Assembly (NCBI GenBank): GCA_015060395.1
Contig: SUYP01000027.1
Location: forward strand, 1 to 35,850
Reading direction: 5' to 3'
Length of the DNA: 35,850 nt
Source: Bacteroidales bacterium
GTDB taxonomy: Bacteria; Bacteroidota; Bacteroidia; Bacteroidales; UBA932
Below are positions 1 through 7,296 of this stretch, in pieces; position 1 is the first letter of the stretch; every line of letters starts with the position of its first letter. Below the pieces are notes generated by a model. The model was not told the origin of the DNA and did not search any database. It worked only from the letters and a program-made list of their open reading frames with translations. Position numbers and translations under genes: made by a program.

Positions 1-80
1 CGAGATTAGAAAAGGAGTCCACAAAGGCTTGGCATCTCGGTGCGGTAGCATTGTATGAAGATTTCCAAGCAGGCGTCTGA
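1..80 (+). CDS. C-terminal tail of an unidentified protein (5' end outside window)
   Basis: An open frame enters from the left edge at base 3 and stops at TGA 78-80, giving 25 residues that end in ALYEDFQAGV. The composition looks protein-like, but the piece is too short to assign to a family. It may equally be one more fragment of the gene debris that follows. Low confidence. Confidence 0.25.
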   Translation, partial: RLEKESTKAWHLGAVALYEDFQAGV

Positions 81-120
81 TTCTCTCGAATTAACTTGCA
101 CGTTCCAAATAAAGATGCCT

Positions 121-180
121 CATTTGCTACGCCCCGCCGCAGGCGGGGAGGGATGTGCGAACGTAGTGAGCAAATCCCGG
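121..180. repeat. GC-rich hairpin inside a longer inverted repeat
   Basis: CCCCGCC (132-138) and GGCGGGG (142-148) form a perfect 7-bp stem with a 3-nt loop. Around it, ATTTGCTACG and CGTAGTGAGCAAAT can pair imperfectly. The structure lies just downstream of the minus-strand ligase fragment and could once have been its terminator, but it has no clear U-tract. It resembles the other C/G-rich hairpins placed between genes in this window. Confidence 0.4.
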
Positions 181-184
181 AGGG

Positions 185-508
185 TTATTTCTTCATACTC
201 TCTTCAATGGTAGGAGCCGATTCTTTATATCTGAATCTGCGGATCTTATGGGTATCGATCTTTTCATAGATCTTGTCCTCGCTGTCCTTGTCCCATTCTA
301 TATAGTTTTCCATCGGCTGGACAAGGGCCACGAGACGTCCTCCGCGCTCAACAACTATCGATTCACTTACGCCTTCCACATTGTTGAGGACGTTCTCGAT
401 TTCTTCCGGATATATATTCTCTCCCGAAGGCCCGAGGATCATATTGCTGTTACGTCCCTTGATGAAGAAACGTCCTTCTCCGTCCTCTTGCACGAGTGGT
501 AGCAGGTG
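185..508 (-). pseudogene. AMP-dependent acyl-CoA ligase fragment (C-terminal domain only)
   Basis: The minus frame encodes FFIKGR, then NMILGPSGENIYPEEIE, then VVERGGRLVALV. This is the hinge and C-terminal subdomain of ANL-superfamily long-chain fatty acid/AMP-dependent ligases, enzymes that activate carboxylates through an acyl-adenylate. Family members are roughly 550-600 aa; only about 100 residues remain. The whole N-terminal ATP-binding core is missing, because homology stops near base 500. There also seems to be an internal in-frame loss: the text jumps from SEDKIYEKID straight to THKIRRFRYK, omitting about 40 residues normally found before the terminal KxIKRF-type motif that carries the catalytic lysine. 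The only possible start is an internal GTG at 493. I read it as a decayed remnant. The family call is firm; the exact substrate is unknown. Confidence 0.7.
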
Positions 509-539
509 ATGACATTGGATGTAAGGTTCCTGTGGCTGA

Positions 540-725
540 GTACGACGCCTTTGGCGCTGCCACAGGTCCTATTTCATCAATCCTTCATTCATCAAGATAG
601 TGCACAGGGACAGTTCCGGACTCATCGTTGCGGAACTGAATCAGGACGGATTTGAAAGCATCCCGATATCAAGGAAATATCAGGATGAAATATCACGTTT
701 GTTGTATGGGTGTATCAGTAGGTGA
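540..725 (+). pseudogene. LytTR DNA-binding domain remnant (C-terminal end)
   Basis: Between an in-frame stop at 537-539 and TGA 723-725 the plus frame reads ...RCHRSYFINPSFIKIVHRD... and ends near SIPISRKYQDEISRLL. The HRSYxINPxxI motif and the closing IPISRKY motif are hallmarks of the LytTR domain of LytR/AlgR-type response regulators, which bind DNA as promoter switches. Only the last part of the domain is present, there is no start codon, and no receiver domain precedes it. Its end overlaps the 3' end of the minus-strand lipoprotein gene by about 11 bases. It abuts the ligase remnant, so two unrelated broken genes meet near base 500-540. The LytTR assignment rests on motif reading of about 55 residues. 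Confidence 0.55.
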
Positions 726-2583
726 ATGTCCAGCTGTCTGCAACCGATATGTTGCCATCTGCGTCAACGGCCACAACTATCATTATATATTCGGTGCCCT
801 CGGTAAGATTGCTGATCTTTGCGGATGTGCCTTCCAGTGAGGTTATATAATACAGGCCCGGGCTCAGATACATTGTTTCCTGTGCCATCTCTACAGATTG
901 CTCGAACACATTCTGCCATAGGTGGCTTCCAGTCTCCTTTAAAATGTAGCGGTATTGTACGACGTCTCCACCCGTTGAACTCCAATTGATTGTAGATGTG
1001 TTCCTGAACGCTGCCAGATCTTTGTCGATGCTGACTTCAAGGTCGTTGTATGGGATGTGGTCGGTCTCGAAATGTTCTGTCAGAAGTGGGCCGTATTTGC
1101 CGTTTCTGTCGATTGCGACTGCAATCAGCGTCATACGTGCACCTGGACGAAGCTGTTTCCTTATGAGGATATCCTGATATTTGTCAAAGACTGTGCTTCC
1201 GCTTCCAGGCGTCAGCAGCATATTGATCTTATCCTTTTCTTCCGGATAATTGAGCAGGACTTCGTCCGGCAGAAGCTGGCAGTAGATGTATGAGGATCCT
1301 GAAGCAGAGACCGTCATTGAAATGCTCGTCATATCGATGACAAGGTCGCTGTAAGATACCTTGACGCTGCCCCCGGAAGTGAATCCCTTTGTCATTGTCT
1401 CGACATACTTCAGGTCTTCCTCGGTGTATTCTCCGTTCTTGTCGTACGGTACGAACCAGATCACATAACTCTGACCGGCTTCGATCAGTACGTCTCCCAA
1501 TGCCTCCTGGAATGATGTTATGTTTCCAGTATAGCTTAATGGGGTTGTGTACGGGTTCGTATAAGGAAGACTCTCTAACAGATAGCCTGAATCAAGATCT
1601 CTCAAGAAAGACTCCTTTGTCTGCAGGCCGCAGAAATAGGACTGTGTGTTCTTGATCTCTATCGATACCCTGATGTTCTCAAATGTTACGCTCTCTATCT
1701 TGATCGTGAATTTCGGGTCCTGCGCGTCATCTATCTGATTCAGCAAGAGAGGGATCGTGGTGATTGTCGAGCGCTTGACGCTTATCTCCTTCCCGCTTTT
1801 CATACGGAAGGTCTGCTGTTTCCCGTCGGTAGTCGTAACGCATATAGACATATCTGAATACGTCTGATGCGGCACCACTATATAGAATGGGACCGGGCTT
1901 GAGGATATCTTGACACCGCCGTCACATATCAGGGAGACCTGATTGCTGCAGATCATTGAATCATCGAAGAATATCTTCTTTGAATTAGGAATGTATCCGC
2001 ATTCTCCGGATATATATTCGGATGTGGTTATGGTGATGCTTGCTATGCTGATTGCTGAGGATTCTGAGGATAGGTTGAGTCTGAGTACTCCTGCAGCATT
2101 GTAGAAATTCAAGACCGGCTCGTATGCCACATCGCTGATCATAGGCATCGCTCCTTCATCAAACGAACCGCTGACATAATGCTGCTCGCTTGGAATGGTG
2201 AAATATAGCTCGGTGTTCCCGTCAGGCTTTCCGATGTACATTTCTTCGACAGGATAGCCGGCTATGATGCCTGCAGAGAAATCCACAGTCTTAGATGCGT
2301 CCTCGGGAGTGAAAGCCGCAGTGGCACTGCCGTAATCAGCGGCTTTATAGATCGCTTTGAGATTGCTGGCTGTACCTGCTGACAAGATTATCCTGTCACC
2401 TTCCGACCACAGCACCTTACGGGCTCCGTCCTCCTCTTCTCCTATGGATGTACGTGTCTCCTGACCGATTGTAGCTATGACAGTTCCGGCTCCTTCAGGC
2501 TTGACATCTTCAATTATCTGTGAACAAGATGCAGAAAGGAGGGCAGCTGCTAGAGCTATCAGGTGAAAGGGGAAGCTTCTCAT
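715..2583 (-). CDS. fimbrillin-like surface lipoprotein
   Basis: I chose the ATG at 2583 because it places a lipoprotein signal directly at the N-terminus (MRSFPFHLIALAAALLSASC, lipidated Cys 20); an in-frame extension upstream to 2658 overlaps the small ORF. The mature start carries TRTSIG followed about 12 residues later by VLWSEGDRIIL, the TKTxxG...WxxGDxI pattern of Bacteroidales fimbrillin-family (Mfa-like) lipoproteins. The remaining roughly 500 residues are beta-rich, with segments that look like fibronectin-III-type strands (for example YRYILK, GTEYIMIVVAVDADG near the C-terminus). It is probably anchored in the outer membrane and exposed at the surface as a fimbrial subunit or adhesin. 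It follows a 48-aa ORF after a 10-base gap, likely co-transcribed. No usher or fimbrial assembly genes are visible beside it. Confidence 0.7.
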   Translation of the reverse strand: MRSFPFHLIALAAALLSASCSQIIEDVKPEGAGTVIATIGQETRTSIGEEEDGARKVLWSEGDRIILSAGTASNLKAIYKAADYGSATAAFTPEDASKTVDFSAGIIAGYPVEEMYIGKPDGNTELYFTIPSEQHYVSGSFDEGAMPMISDVAYEPVLNFYNAAGVLRLNLSSESSAISIASITITTSEYISGECGYIPNSKKIFFDDSMICSNQVSLICDGGVKISSSPVPFYIVVPHQTYSDMSICVTTTDGKQQTFRMKSGKEISVKRSTITTIPLLLNQIDDAQDPKFTIKIESVTFENIRVSIEIKNTQSYFCGLQTKESFLRDLDSGYLLESLPYTNPYTTPLSYTGNITSFQEALGDVLIEAGQSYVIWFVPYDKNGEYTEEDLKYVETMTKGFTSGGSVKVSYSDLVIDMTSISMTVSASGSSYIYCQLLPDEVLLNYPEEKDKINMLLTPGSGSTVFDKYQDILIRKQLRPGARMTLIAVAIDRNGKYGPLLTEHFETDHIPYNDLEVSIDKDLAAFRNTSTINWSSTGGDVVQYRYILKETGSHLWQNVFEQSVEMAQETMYLSPGLYYITSLEGTSAKISNLTEGTEYIMIVVAVDADGNISVADSWTFTY

Positions 2584-2593
2584 AATAATCGGT

Positions 2594-2740
2594 TTATTCG
2601 AAAAAATCAATATAGTCGTCAGGGTCTTCAAGAAGCTCTTCATTGCCTCCCAGACCACTGCCTGCCAGTACGCATTCCTCTGAGATCAGGACGATTACGT
2701 CTGCTTTTGGAGGTGTATATTTCTCGACATTCGTTTTCAT
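2594..2740 (-). CDS. 48-aa small peptide ORF upstream of fimbrillin-like gene
   Basis: ATG at 2740, TAA at 2594-2596. The peptide begins MKTNVEKYTPPKADVIVLI, continues SEECVLAGSG, and ends in a very acidic tail (EELLEDPDDYIDFFE). It has no signal peptide or membrane segment. Short ORFs of the general form Y-x-P-P-...-V-I-x-L-...-E-x-C-x-L-x-x-S with an acidic end occur beside fimbrillin-like and other surface-protein genes in Bacteroidales; I know no function for them. The 10-base gap to the next gene and shared strand suggest one transcript. A TAAGTTTG element sits just upstream. Support comes from the sensible start, codon usage and acidic pattern; it could still be an untranslated leader. 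Confidence 0.5.
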   Translation of the reverse strand: MKTNVEKYTPPKADVIVLISEECVLAGSGLGGNEELLEDPDDYIDFFE

Positions 2741-2747
2741 AGTTCTG

Positions 2748-2781
2748 CAAACTTAAAAAAAATATGCGAAAAATCCGTCAA
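2748..2781 (-). promoter_or_regulatory. candidate Bacteroidota promoter for small ORF and lipoprotein
   Basis: On the minus strand a TTGACGG box (TTG at 2779-2781) precedes TAAGTTTG (2748-2755), an exact match to the Bacteroidota -7 consensus TAnnTTTG. The spacer is 23 nt, a little longer than the usual 19-21. The -7 element lies only 7 bases from the ATG, so the mRNA would be nearly leaderless. That is unusual and lowers confidence. Confidence 0.35.
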
Positions 2782-2841
2782 CCTCTGCAACATATTTACG
2801 GAAATAAGCATCTTTATATCGGAAAATAAATAACAGATGCT

Positions 2842-3270
2842 ATGAAAGACTTTATCCTGAAATATTTTTCCCGCCTGCTTGCGGTTATCGGATGCGGTAC
2901 ATTGGTGACAGCCTGCTATGGTGTCCCATACGAGCAATTCAGCACCAAGGTGTCCTGCACAGTCGTTGACGCTGATAACGGTGCGCCTATAAAAGGTATT
3001 CAGGTGAGGATGACAATGGGATACCGTCCTTCGGCAGGAGACAATACTGTCCAGGGATTGGTACCGATCGATGAGCCTGTAAATGCATACACTGGTCAGG
3101 ATGGCAAAGTGGAAGAATATCTCACCTCCTTCAGGGAACCCGACTGCCTTATGATAGAGTGTCTTGATATTGACGGAGCGGATAACGGGTCGTATGTCCC
3201 CAGCTCCGGAATCTATAGGGTCGAGGATGCCGGTGACCTTGAAATCACCCTCGAAAACATAGATGAATAA
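2842..3270 (+). CDS. small putative lipoprotein (radical-SAM-associated type)
   Basis: A 142-aa protein with a lipoprotein signal: MKDFILKYFSRLLAVIGCGT then LVTAC, lipidated Cys about 25. After YGVPYEQFSTK comes a strand-rich domain starting SCTVVDADNGAPIKGIQV, which reads like a carboxypeptidase-regulatory/transthyretin-like fold. The layout (short signal, YGxPY, then V-x-D-x-x-x-G-x-P-I-K-G-I) matches what is annotated in Bacteroidales as radical-SAM-associated putative lipoprotein. That family is usually encoded next to a SPASM radical SAM protein; none is present here, so this may be an orphan copy. Its promoter region is shared with the divergent small ORF, and it ends at a strong terminator. 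The lipoprotein call is secure; the family name is a motif-based judgement. Confidence 0.6.
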   Translation: MKDFILKYFSRLLAVIGCGTLVTACYGVPYEQFSTKVSCTVVDADNGAPIKGIQVRMTMGYRPSAGDNTVQGLVPIDEPVNAYTGQDGKVEEYLTSFREPDCLMIECLDIDGADNGSYVPSSGIYRVEDAGDLEITLENIDE

Positions 3271-3299
3271 CTCGACATATCCTCTACAAAAACTCTACA

Positions 3300-3337
3300 A
3301 CGTCTCTTTGGAAATATTTTTTCAAAGAGACGTTTTT
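3300..3337 (+). terminator. rho-independent terminator
   Basis: ACGTCTCTTTG (3300-3310) pairs perfectly with CAAAGAGACGT (3323-3333) over 11 bp with a 12-nt AT-rich loop, followed by TTTTT. It lies 30 bases after the stop of the small lipoprotein gene. Confidence 0.85.
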
Positions 3338-3374
3338 AGTATGTAATATTTTGTAAATCAATTGTATGGAGAGT

Positions 3375-3397
3375 GGTGCTCCGACTTCTTGAGCACC
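3375..3397. repeat. 7-bp inverted repeat upstream of the phosphate-cluster promoter
   Basis: GGTGCTC (3375-3381) and GAGCACC (3391-3397) form a perfect 7-bp stem with a 9-nt loop. It sits about 40 bases upstream of the TATCTTTG element. It could be a minor terminator or an operator; nothing in the sequence decides which. Confidence 0.3.
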
Positions 3398-3438
3398 CCC
3401 GGCTATTTCGCTATGTTCCTCTACAATGCTAAAAATGT

Positions 3439-3446
3439 TATCTTTG
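3439..3446 (+). promoter_or_regulatory. promoter -7 element for the DUF47/PiT-LuxR operon
   Basis: TATCTTTG is an exact match to the Bacteroidota -7 consensus TAnnTTTG and lies 27 bases before the ATG at 3474. No clear TTTG is seen 19-21 bases upstream, so this promoter may need activation or be weak. Confidence 0.55.
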
Positions 3447-3473
3447 TTATCAGTTTCTAAATATTAAGGTGAT

Positions 3474-4121
3474 ATGTTCGGGAAAAGAAAGGCAGACAAG
3501 CTCATAGAGGATATAGACCGGTACTTTGATCTGATGGATCAGTCCGTTCTGGTGTTCAAGGATGGAGTCAGGAATTATCTCTATTCCAATGCAGATGATT
3601 TCAATGCCAATCTCCAGAAGATGTCCGTGCTGGAGAGCGAGACCGATGTGCTCCGCAGAGAGATCGAGAATGCCCTCTATACCCAGACAGCCCTGGTGCG
3701 TTCCAGAGGTGATATAATGCGTCTTTTCGAAAAGACACGTAACATTATGGACATCCTGAACGACAGCCTCTTCCAGTTCGAGATCGAGACTCCTTTCATC
3801 CCGAAGGAACTCAATCCGGAGTTTATGAAGCTTACCGAATTCTCGACCCTTGCCGTCGAGGCTGTCGTGCCCGCTGCAAAGGCATATTTCAAGTCACCCG
3901 AAACCATCCCGGACAAGATCAGCCGTGCTTATTTCTATGAAAAGGAAGCAGTAAAGTATTCACAGACAATCAAAAGGACTGTGTTCCATAATATGCCTTC
4001 CCTGAAGCTCAGTGAGAAATTCCATCTGAGATATTTCGCCCTTCATATTGAAAATCTTTCCAAGGCTGCTGAAAATGTTGCGGATCAGCTGGCGGTTATG
4101 GCTATAAGAAGAACCCTTTAG
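3474..4121 (+). CDS. DUF47 family PhoU-like protein
   Basis: A 215-aa soluble all-helical protein with no signal peptide. The start MFGKRKADKLIEDIDRYFDL and the helical layout, ending in a segment like FALHIENLSKAAENVADQLA, match the DUF47/PhoU-divergent family (Pfam PhoU_div). These proteins are normally encoded beside PiT phosphate permeases and are thought to modulate them. The ENxADxL-type ending carries the acidic residues of the PhoU-like metal site. Here it is followed after one base by a membrane protein with PiT-like segments fused to a DNA-binding domain, so its partner is probably that regulator rather than a working permease. It has its own -7 promoter element. The family call is confident; the partner is inferred. 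Confidence 0.85.
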   Translation: MFGKRKADKLIEDIDRYFDLMDQSVLVFKDGVRNYLYSNADDFNANLQKMSVLESETDVLRREIENALYTQTALVRSRGDIMRLFEKTRNIMDILNDSLFQFEIETPFIPKELNPEFMKLTEFSTLAVEAVVPAAKAYFKSPETIPDKISRAYFYEKEAVKYSQTIKRTVFHNMPSLKLSEKFHLRYFALHIENLSKAAENVADQLAVMAIRRTL

Positions 4122-4122
4122 A

Positions 4123-5754
4123 ATGGAATTCCTCTGCCTCATATTGTTCCTGTCAGTGGCTGCCTCCTGGTTCTTTGCCAACGAGTATGACATCCTTTTC
4201 GGTGTCTATACCCCGACTTGCGCTATGACCCGCAGGTGTTTCAATTCGGTGGTGTTCATCTGTCTGTTGTCTGCCTTGTGGAAAAGCCGCAGATGTGATG
4301 TCACCGAGTCCGTCCAGGCCTGCCTGCCAGGAGCTCTTGACGCCAGAACCATCATAGTCATCATCCTGTCGTCTATGATAGTGCTTATGGTCCTCAAGTC
4401 TTTCAGGATAAGAGGATCGGCAATATATGCAGTTCTTGGGGCCCTTGGCGCCTGTAGTGTCATTTCAGGCGGTGAATATGACCCTCAGTGGAGTCTTCTC
4501 CTCTCTTTCATTGCGGCTCCGCTGATGACTTTTGTGCTTTCATCTGCGATCAGGGCATTCTTCCGTGCGGTCTTTTCGAAGGTGAAGGTCCATCTGATAA
4601 CGATGTCATACTATATGAGGCTGGCAGTGATATTCAGCATTGTCCTTACTGTCTATGCCTTGGGACTGAACTGGGGAGGTCTTCTCTTCGGCGTTTCGTC
4701 GATGATTGCAGATGAGAAGACAATCCTGGCCGCTGTGCTCGTGGTGGTTGGCATAGTAATGCTTCTGTCGCTCCGCATCGACAAGGGACAGAATGACGAA
4801 CCATACGGTCCTTTCGCAGATTTTTCCATATATGCGGTAGTCTCTGTGGGACTTTCTGTAGCGGTCGTTATGATGTTCTTTTCATTCAAGTCCGCAACCT
4901 CTTTGATCGGCCTTGCCCCTGTGCCCCTGCCCGTATCATCCCTTGTGATCGCCGCTATTGCGGGAGCAGAGACCGCTCAGAAGACACGTCTTGTCGGGAA
5001 TTTGGAATATGTCAAGGAATCTGTGGCTTTCATTGCAGTTCCGTTCTGCTCCTTTGTACTTACCTATATCATCTTCCACATCATCGGGGGAGAGACGGCC
5101 GACCATCTGGTGGATTTCGTGGTGATCGGCGCGGCGATGCTGATTCTTGTAGCCCTCATCTTTGCAGGCTATGTCCGCGGGCAGCGTGCTCAGAAGGCCG
5201 CTACGGATCGCCTGGTCTATGTGCAGCAACAGCAGATATACGAGCACAGCAGGGCTCTCAATGATATGGAACTCAAGGTCATTCTCTCTGAGAATCAGGC
5301 GCTTCATAATTCCGTAGAGATGAAGAAACAGGAAGTGATGAATGTCGCCCTGAGCATTGTGGAGCAAAGGGAATATCTGGAATCCTTGAATGATATCGTG
5401 AAAAAGCTCTCGTCTGCAAAGGATGACCGCGAACGCGACAGGCTTGTTTCCGAGCTGAGCGCCTCGCTGAAGCAGCGTCTTTCGTACGACCGTGACGTTG
5501 ACTCGCAGTATTTCTATGCCCAGGCCGAGTCCCTCCACGAAGATTTCAATGCCAAGTTGTCTGAGAATTTTCCTCAGCTTACGCCACAGGACAGGCGTCT
5601 GGCCACCCTGCTGCGTCTGGGATTCTCCTCCAAATATATAGCGACATTGATGAACATAACCCCAAAGAGCGTCGAGATAAGCCGCTACCGGCTACGCCAG
5701 AAACTTGGTCTGGCCAAGGGAGACAATCTTGTAAATTATATAAAATCCATATAA
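4123..5754 (+). CDS. PiT-permease-like membrane sensor fused to LuxR-type HTH
   Basis: A 543-aa protein in three parts. Residues about 1-350 hold roughly nine hydrophobic segments. Residues about 355-460 are a charged, coiled-coil-like cytoplasmic linker (RGQRAQKAATDRL... KKQEVMNVALSIVEQREYL). Residues about 483-543 are a LuxR/GerE-type helix-turn-helix (FPQLTPQDRRLATLLRLG, then SSKYIATLMNITPKSVEISR). The membrane part resembles PiT phosphate permeases: APVPLPVSSLVIAAIAG (265-281) aligns with the PiT GxPVSTTHxLVGAxxG motif, and YALGLNWGG (178-186) falls where PiT has its second GxND. At the first motif GxND is replaced by NEYD (20-23), so key transport residues seem lost. Together with the DUF47 gene one base upstream and a phosphate-type porin 30 bases downstream, this suggests a one-component membrane regulator sensing phosphate. 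HTH certain; PiT ancestry likely; sensing inferred. Confidence 0.75.
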   Translation: MEFLCLILFLSVAASWFFANEYDILFGVYTPTCAMTRRCFNSVVFICLLSALWKSRRCDVTESVQACLPGALDARTIIVIILSSMIVLMVLKSFRIRGSAIYAVLGALGACSVISGGEYDPQWSLLLSFIAAPLMTFVLSSAIRAFFRAVFSKVKVHLITMSYYMRLAVIFSIVLTVYALGLNWGGLLFGVSSMIADEKTILAAVLVVVGIVMLLSLRIDKGQNDEPYGPFADFSIYAVVSVGLSVAVVMMFFSFKSATSLIGLAPVPLPVSSLVIAAIAGAETAQKTRLVGNLEYVKESVAFIAVPFCSFVLTYIIFHIIGGETADHLVDFVVIGAAMLILVALIFAGYVRGQRAQKAATDRLVYVQQQQIYEHSRALNDMELKVILSENQALHNSVEMKKQEVMNVALSIVEQREYLESLNDIVKKLSSAKDDRERDRLVSELSASLKQRLSYDRDVDSQYFYAQAESLHEDFNAKLSENFPQLTPQDRRLATLLRLGFSSKYIATLMNITPKSVEISRYRLRQKLGLAKGDNLVNYIKSI

Positions 5755-5784
5755 TCAAACATTAACAATTAAACCTTAAAGAAA

Positions 5785-7200
5785 ATGAAAAAGGTATTTC
5801 TAGTTTCGCTTTTCGCACTTTTTGCGACAGCGGCGTTCGCTCAGGAAGCTGATGTGAACCAGTACGGACAGAAGGTGGAATCTGTTCCTGTAGAAGCAAA
5901 GATGCAGGATGGTATCCTTGTGTTCCAGAATAAGGATGCAAACTACAAGATGTGGTTTGACGTACGTGTGCAGGCAGATGCAGCCGTTTACTTCGGCGCT
6001 CCTGACTTCTGTGCAAAGGAAATCGACGGCAAGTCAAACACCAGCCATATCGGTAACGGTATGAACCTCCGCCGTACCCGTTTCGCCATAAAGGCTCAGC
6101 TCGACAAGAACTGGTATGGTGAGCTCGATACAGACTGGACAAGCGGTACACCTGAGCTCAAGGATGCATACTTGGCGTTCACAGGCGTTGAAGGCCTCGA
6201 AATCAAGGCAGGTAACTTCAAGGAGAACTTCTCTATCCAGAGAAACACCACTTCACGTTATCTGATGTTTATGGAACGCGCAATGGTGACTTACCTTGCC
6301 CCTTCCCGCCACCTCGGTATCAATGCAAGATACTCGAACAAGTGGTTCTGGGCTTCTGCAGGTGTATTCGGACCTGAGCTCAGCAGCTCTGAGGAGCAGA
6401 CATATATGGAAGACGGTAACAAGGACTATGGTTACAACGAAGGACTTTCATACACAGGAAAGCTCGTTTTCCGTCCTCTCTACAAGTCATCCACTTCATC
6501 ACTCCACATTGGTGGTGCAGTTTCGTATCGCGAGCCAAAGCTTTCAAGCACAGACGGTTACTTCGTAGGCCGCTACAGCTCACGTAACTCAACAAGCATC
6601 AACCGCAAGAAGTATCTTGATACAGACGACGTAAAGGGTCTCGATCACGAACTCGCTTGGACTGTCGAGCTCGCAGGTCACTGGAAGCAGCTCCGTTACG
6701 AGACTGCATACATCGCTCGCGGTATGTATCTTGACCAGACTGTGAATCCGCTTCCTACACAGTGGGCTGAGGGCTGGTATGCGCAGGCAAGCTGGCTTCT
6801 CTTCGGCGGTACACAGAACTATGATGCTGACGGTGCAAAATATACCCGTACTACATCAGAGCACAAGTGGGGCAACCTCGAAGTTGCTTTCCGTTATGAG
6901 TATGCTGACTTCAACACCGGCAAGCTTTTCTCTCATAAGGTGGCAGATACGAATATCTTCGGTGGTAGCGGCGAGGCTTACACAATCGGTCTCAACTATT
7001 ATCCTAACAAGAACGTAAAGATCGTTCTCAACTGGCAGTACAACAACAACGACCGTTATGCAAACGCAAAGGGCAAGAGCTATGTCGGCTATGACCTCAA
7101 CGGCAAGCCGACCAAGGATCCGAACAAGGTGGTGGCTCCTACAGGAAAGGGCGGTGTTGACTATCAGATGCTTGCACTCCGTTTCCAGGTTGCGTTCTAA
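5785..7200 (+). CDS. OprP/OprO-type phosphate-selective porin
   Basis: A 471-aa outer-membrane beta-barrel protein. The signal peptide MKKVFLVSLFALFATAAFA is cleaved before Gln 20. The mature protein carries the landmarks of the Porin_O_P family: MWFDVRVQADAAVYFG, then NLRRTRFAIKAQLDKNWYGE, then the LTFTGVEGLEIKAGNFK-type stretch (KDAYLAFTGVEGLEIKAG) and a C-terminal strand ending in Phe (ALRFQVAF). Porins of this family pass phosphate or polyphosphate in Pseudomonas; Bacteroidota members are numerous and their specificity is mostly untested. It begins 30 bases after the PiT-LuxR regulator and is probably co-transcribed with it or controlled by it. Codon choice is strongly biased (AAG, GCA, CTC, AAC), in keeping with high expression. 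Family call firm; phosphate specificity is inferred from family and context. Confidence 0.85.
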   Translation: MKKVFLVSLFALFATAAFAQEADVNQYGQKVESVPVEAKMQDGILVFQNKDANYKMWFDVRVQADAAVYFGAPDFCAKEIDGKSNTSHIGNGMNLRRTRFAIKAQLDKNWYGELDTDWTSGTPELKDAYLAFTGVEGLEIKAGNFKENFSIQRNTTSRYLMFMERAMVTYLAPSRHLGINARYSNKWFWASAGVFGPELSSSEEQTYMEDGNKDYGYNEGLSYTGKLVFRPLYKSSTSSLHIGGAVSYREPKLSSTDGYFVGRYSSRNSTSINRKKYLDTDDVKGLDHELAWTVELAGHWKQLRYETAYIARGMYLDQTVNPLPTQWAEGWYAQASWLLFGGTQNYDADGAKYTRTTSEHKWGNLEVAFRYEYADFNTGKLFSHKVADTNIFGGSGEAYTIGLNYYPNKNVKIVLNWQYNNNDRYANAKGKSYVGYDLNGKPTKDPNKVVAPTGKGGVDYQMLALRFQVAF

Positions 7201-7246
7201 TGATGTCATTCCGGAATATTATAATACATTTTAGAATATTTACAAT

Positions 7247-7272
7247 GTCATCCCGAGCTTGTCGAGGGATCT
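7247..7272. repeat. REP-like palindromic unit
   Basis: A GTCATCCCGAG...CGAGGGATCT palindrome lies between the porin and lamin-tail genes. It shares the GTCATCCC...GGGATCT frame with the unit at 9564-9589. Elements of this form are scattered between genes in many bacterial genomes. A 10-bp palindrome ATTCCGGAAT at about 7208-7217 may be a decayed second copy. Confidence 0.55.
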
Positions 7273-7296
7273 ATAACCAAATTACAAAGAACAGAA

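Noticed and set aside
4936..5538. 200-codon minus-strand frame inside the PiT-LuxR gene
   Set aside because: It has no recognisable motif and lies wholly opposite a well-supported gene.
4123..5754. functional PiT phosphate transporter
   Set aside because: The GxND-type motifs needed for transport are degenerate and the protein ends in a LuxR HTH, so a sensor or regulator is more likely.
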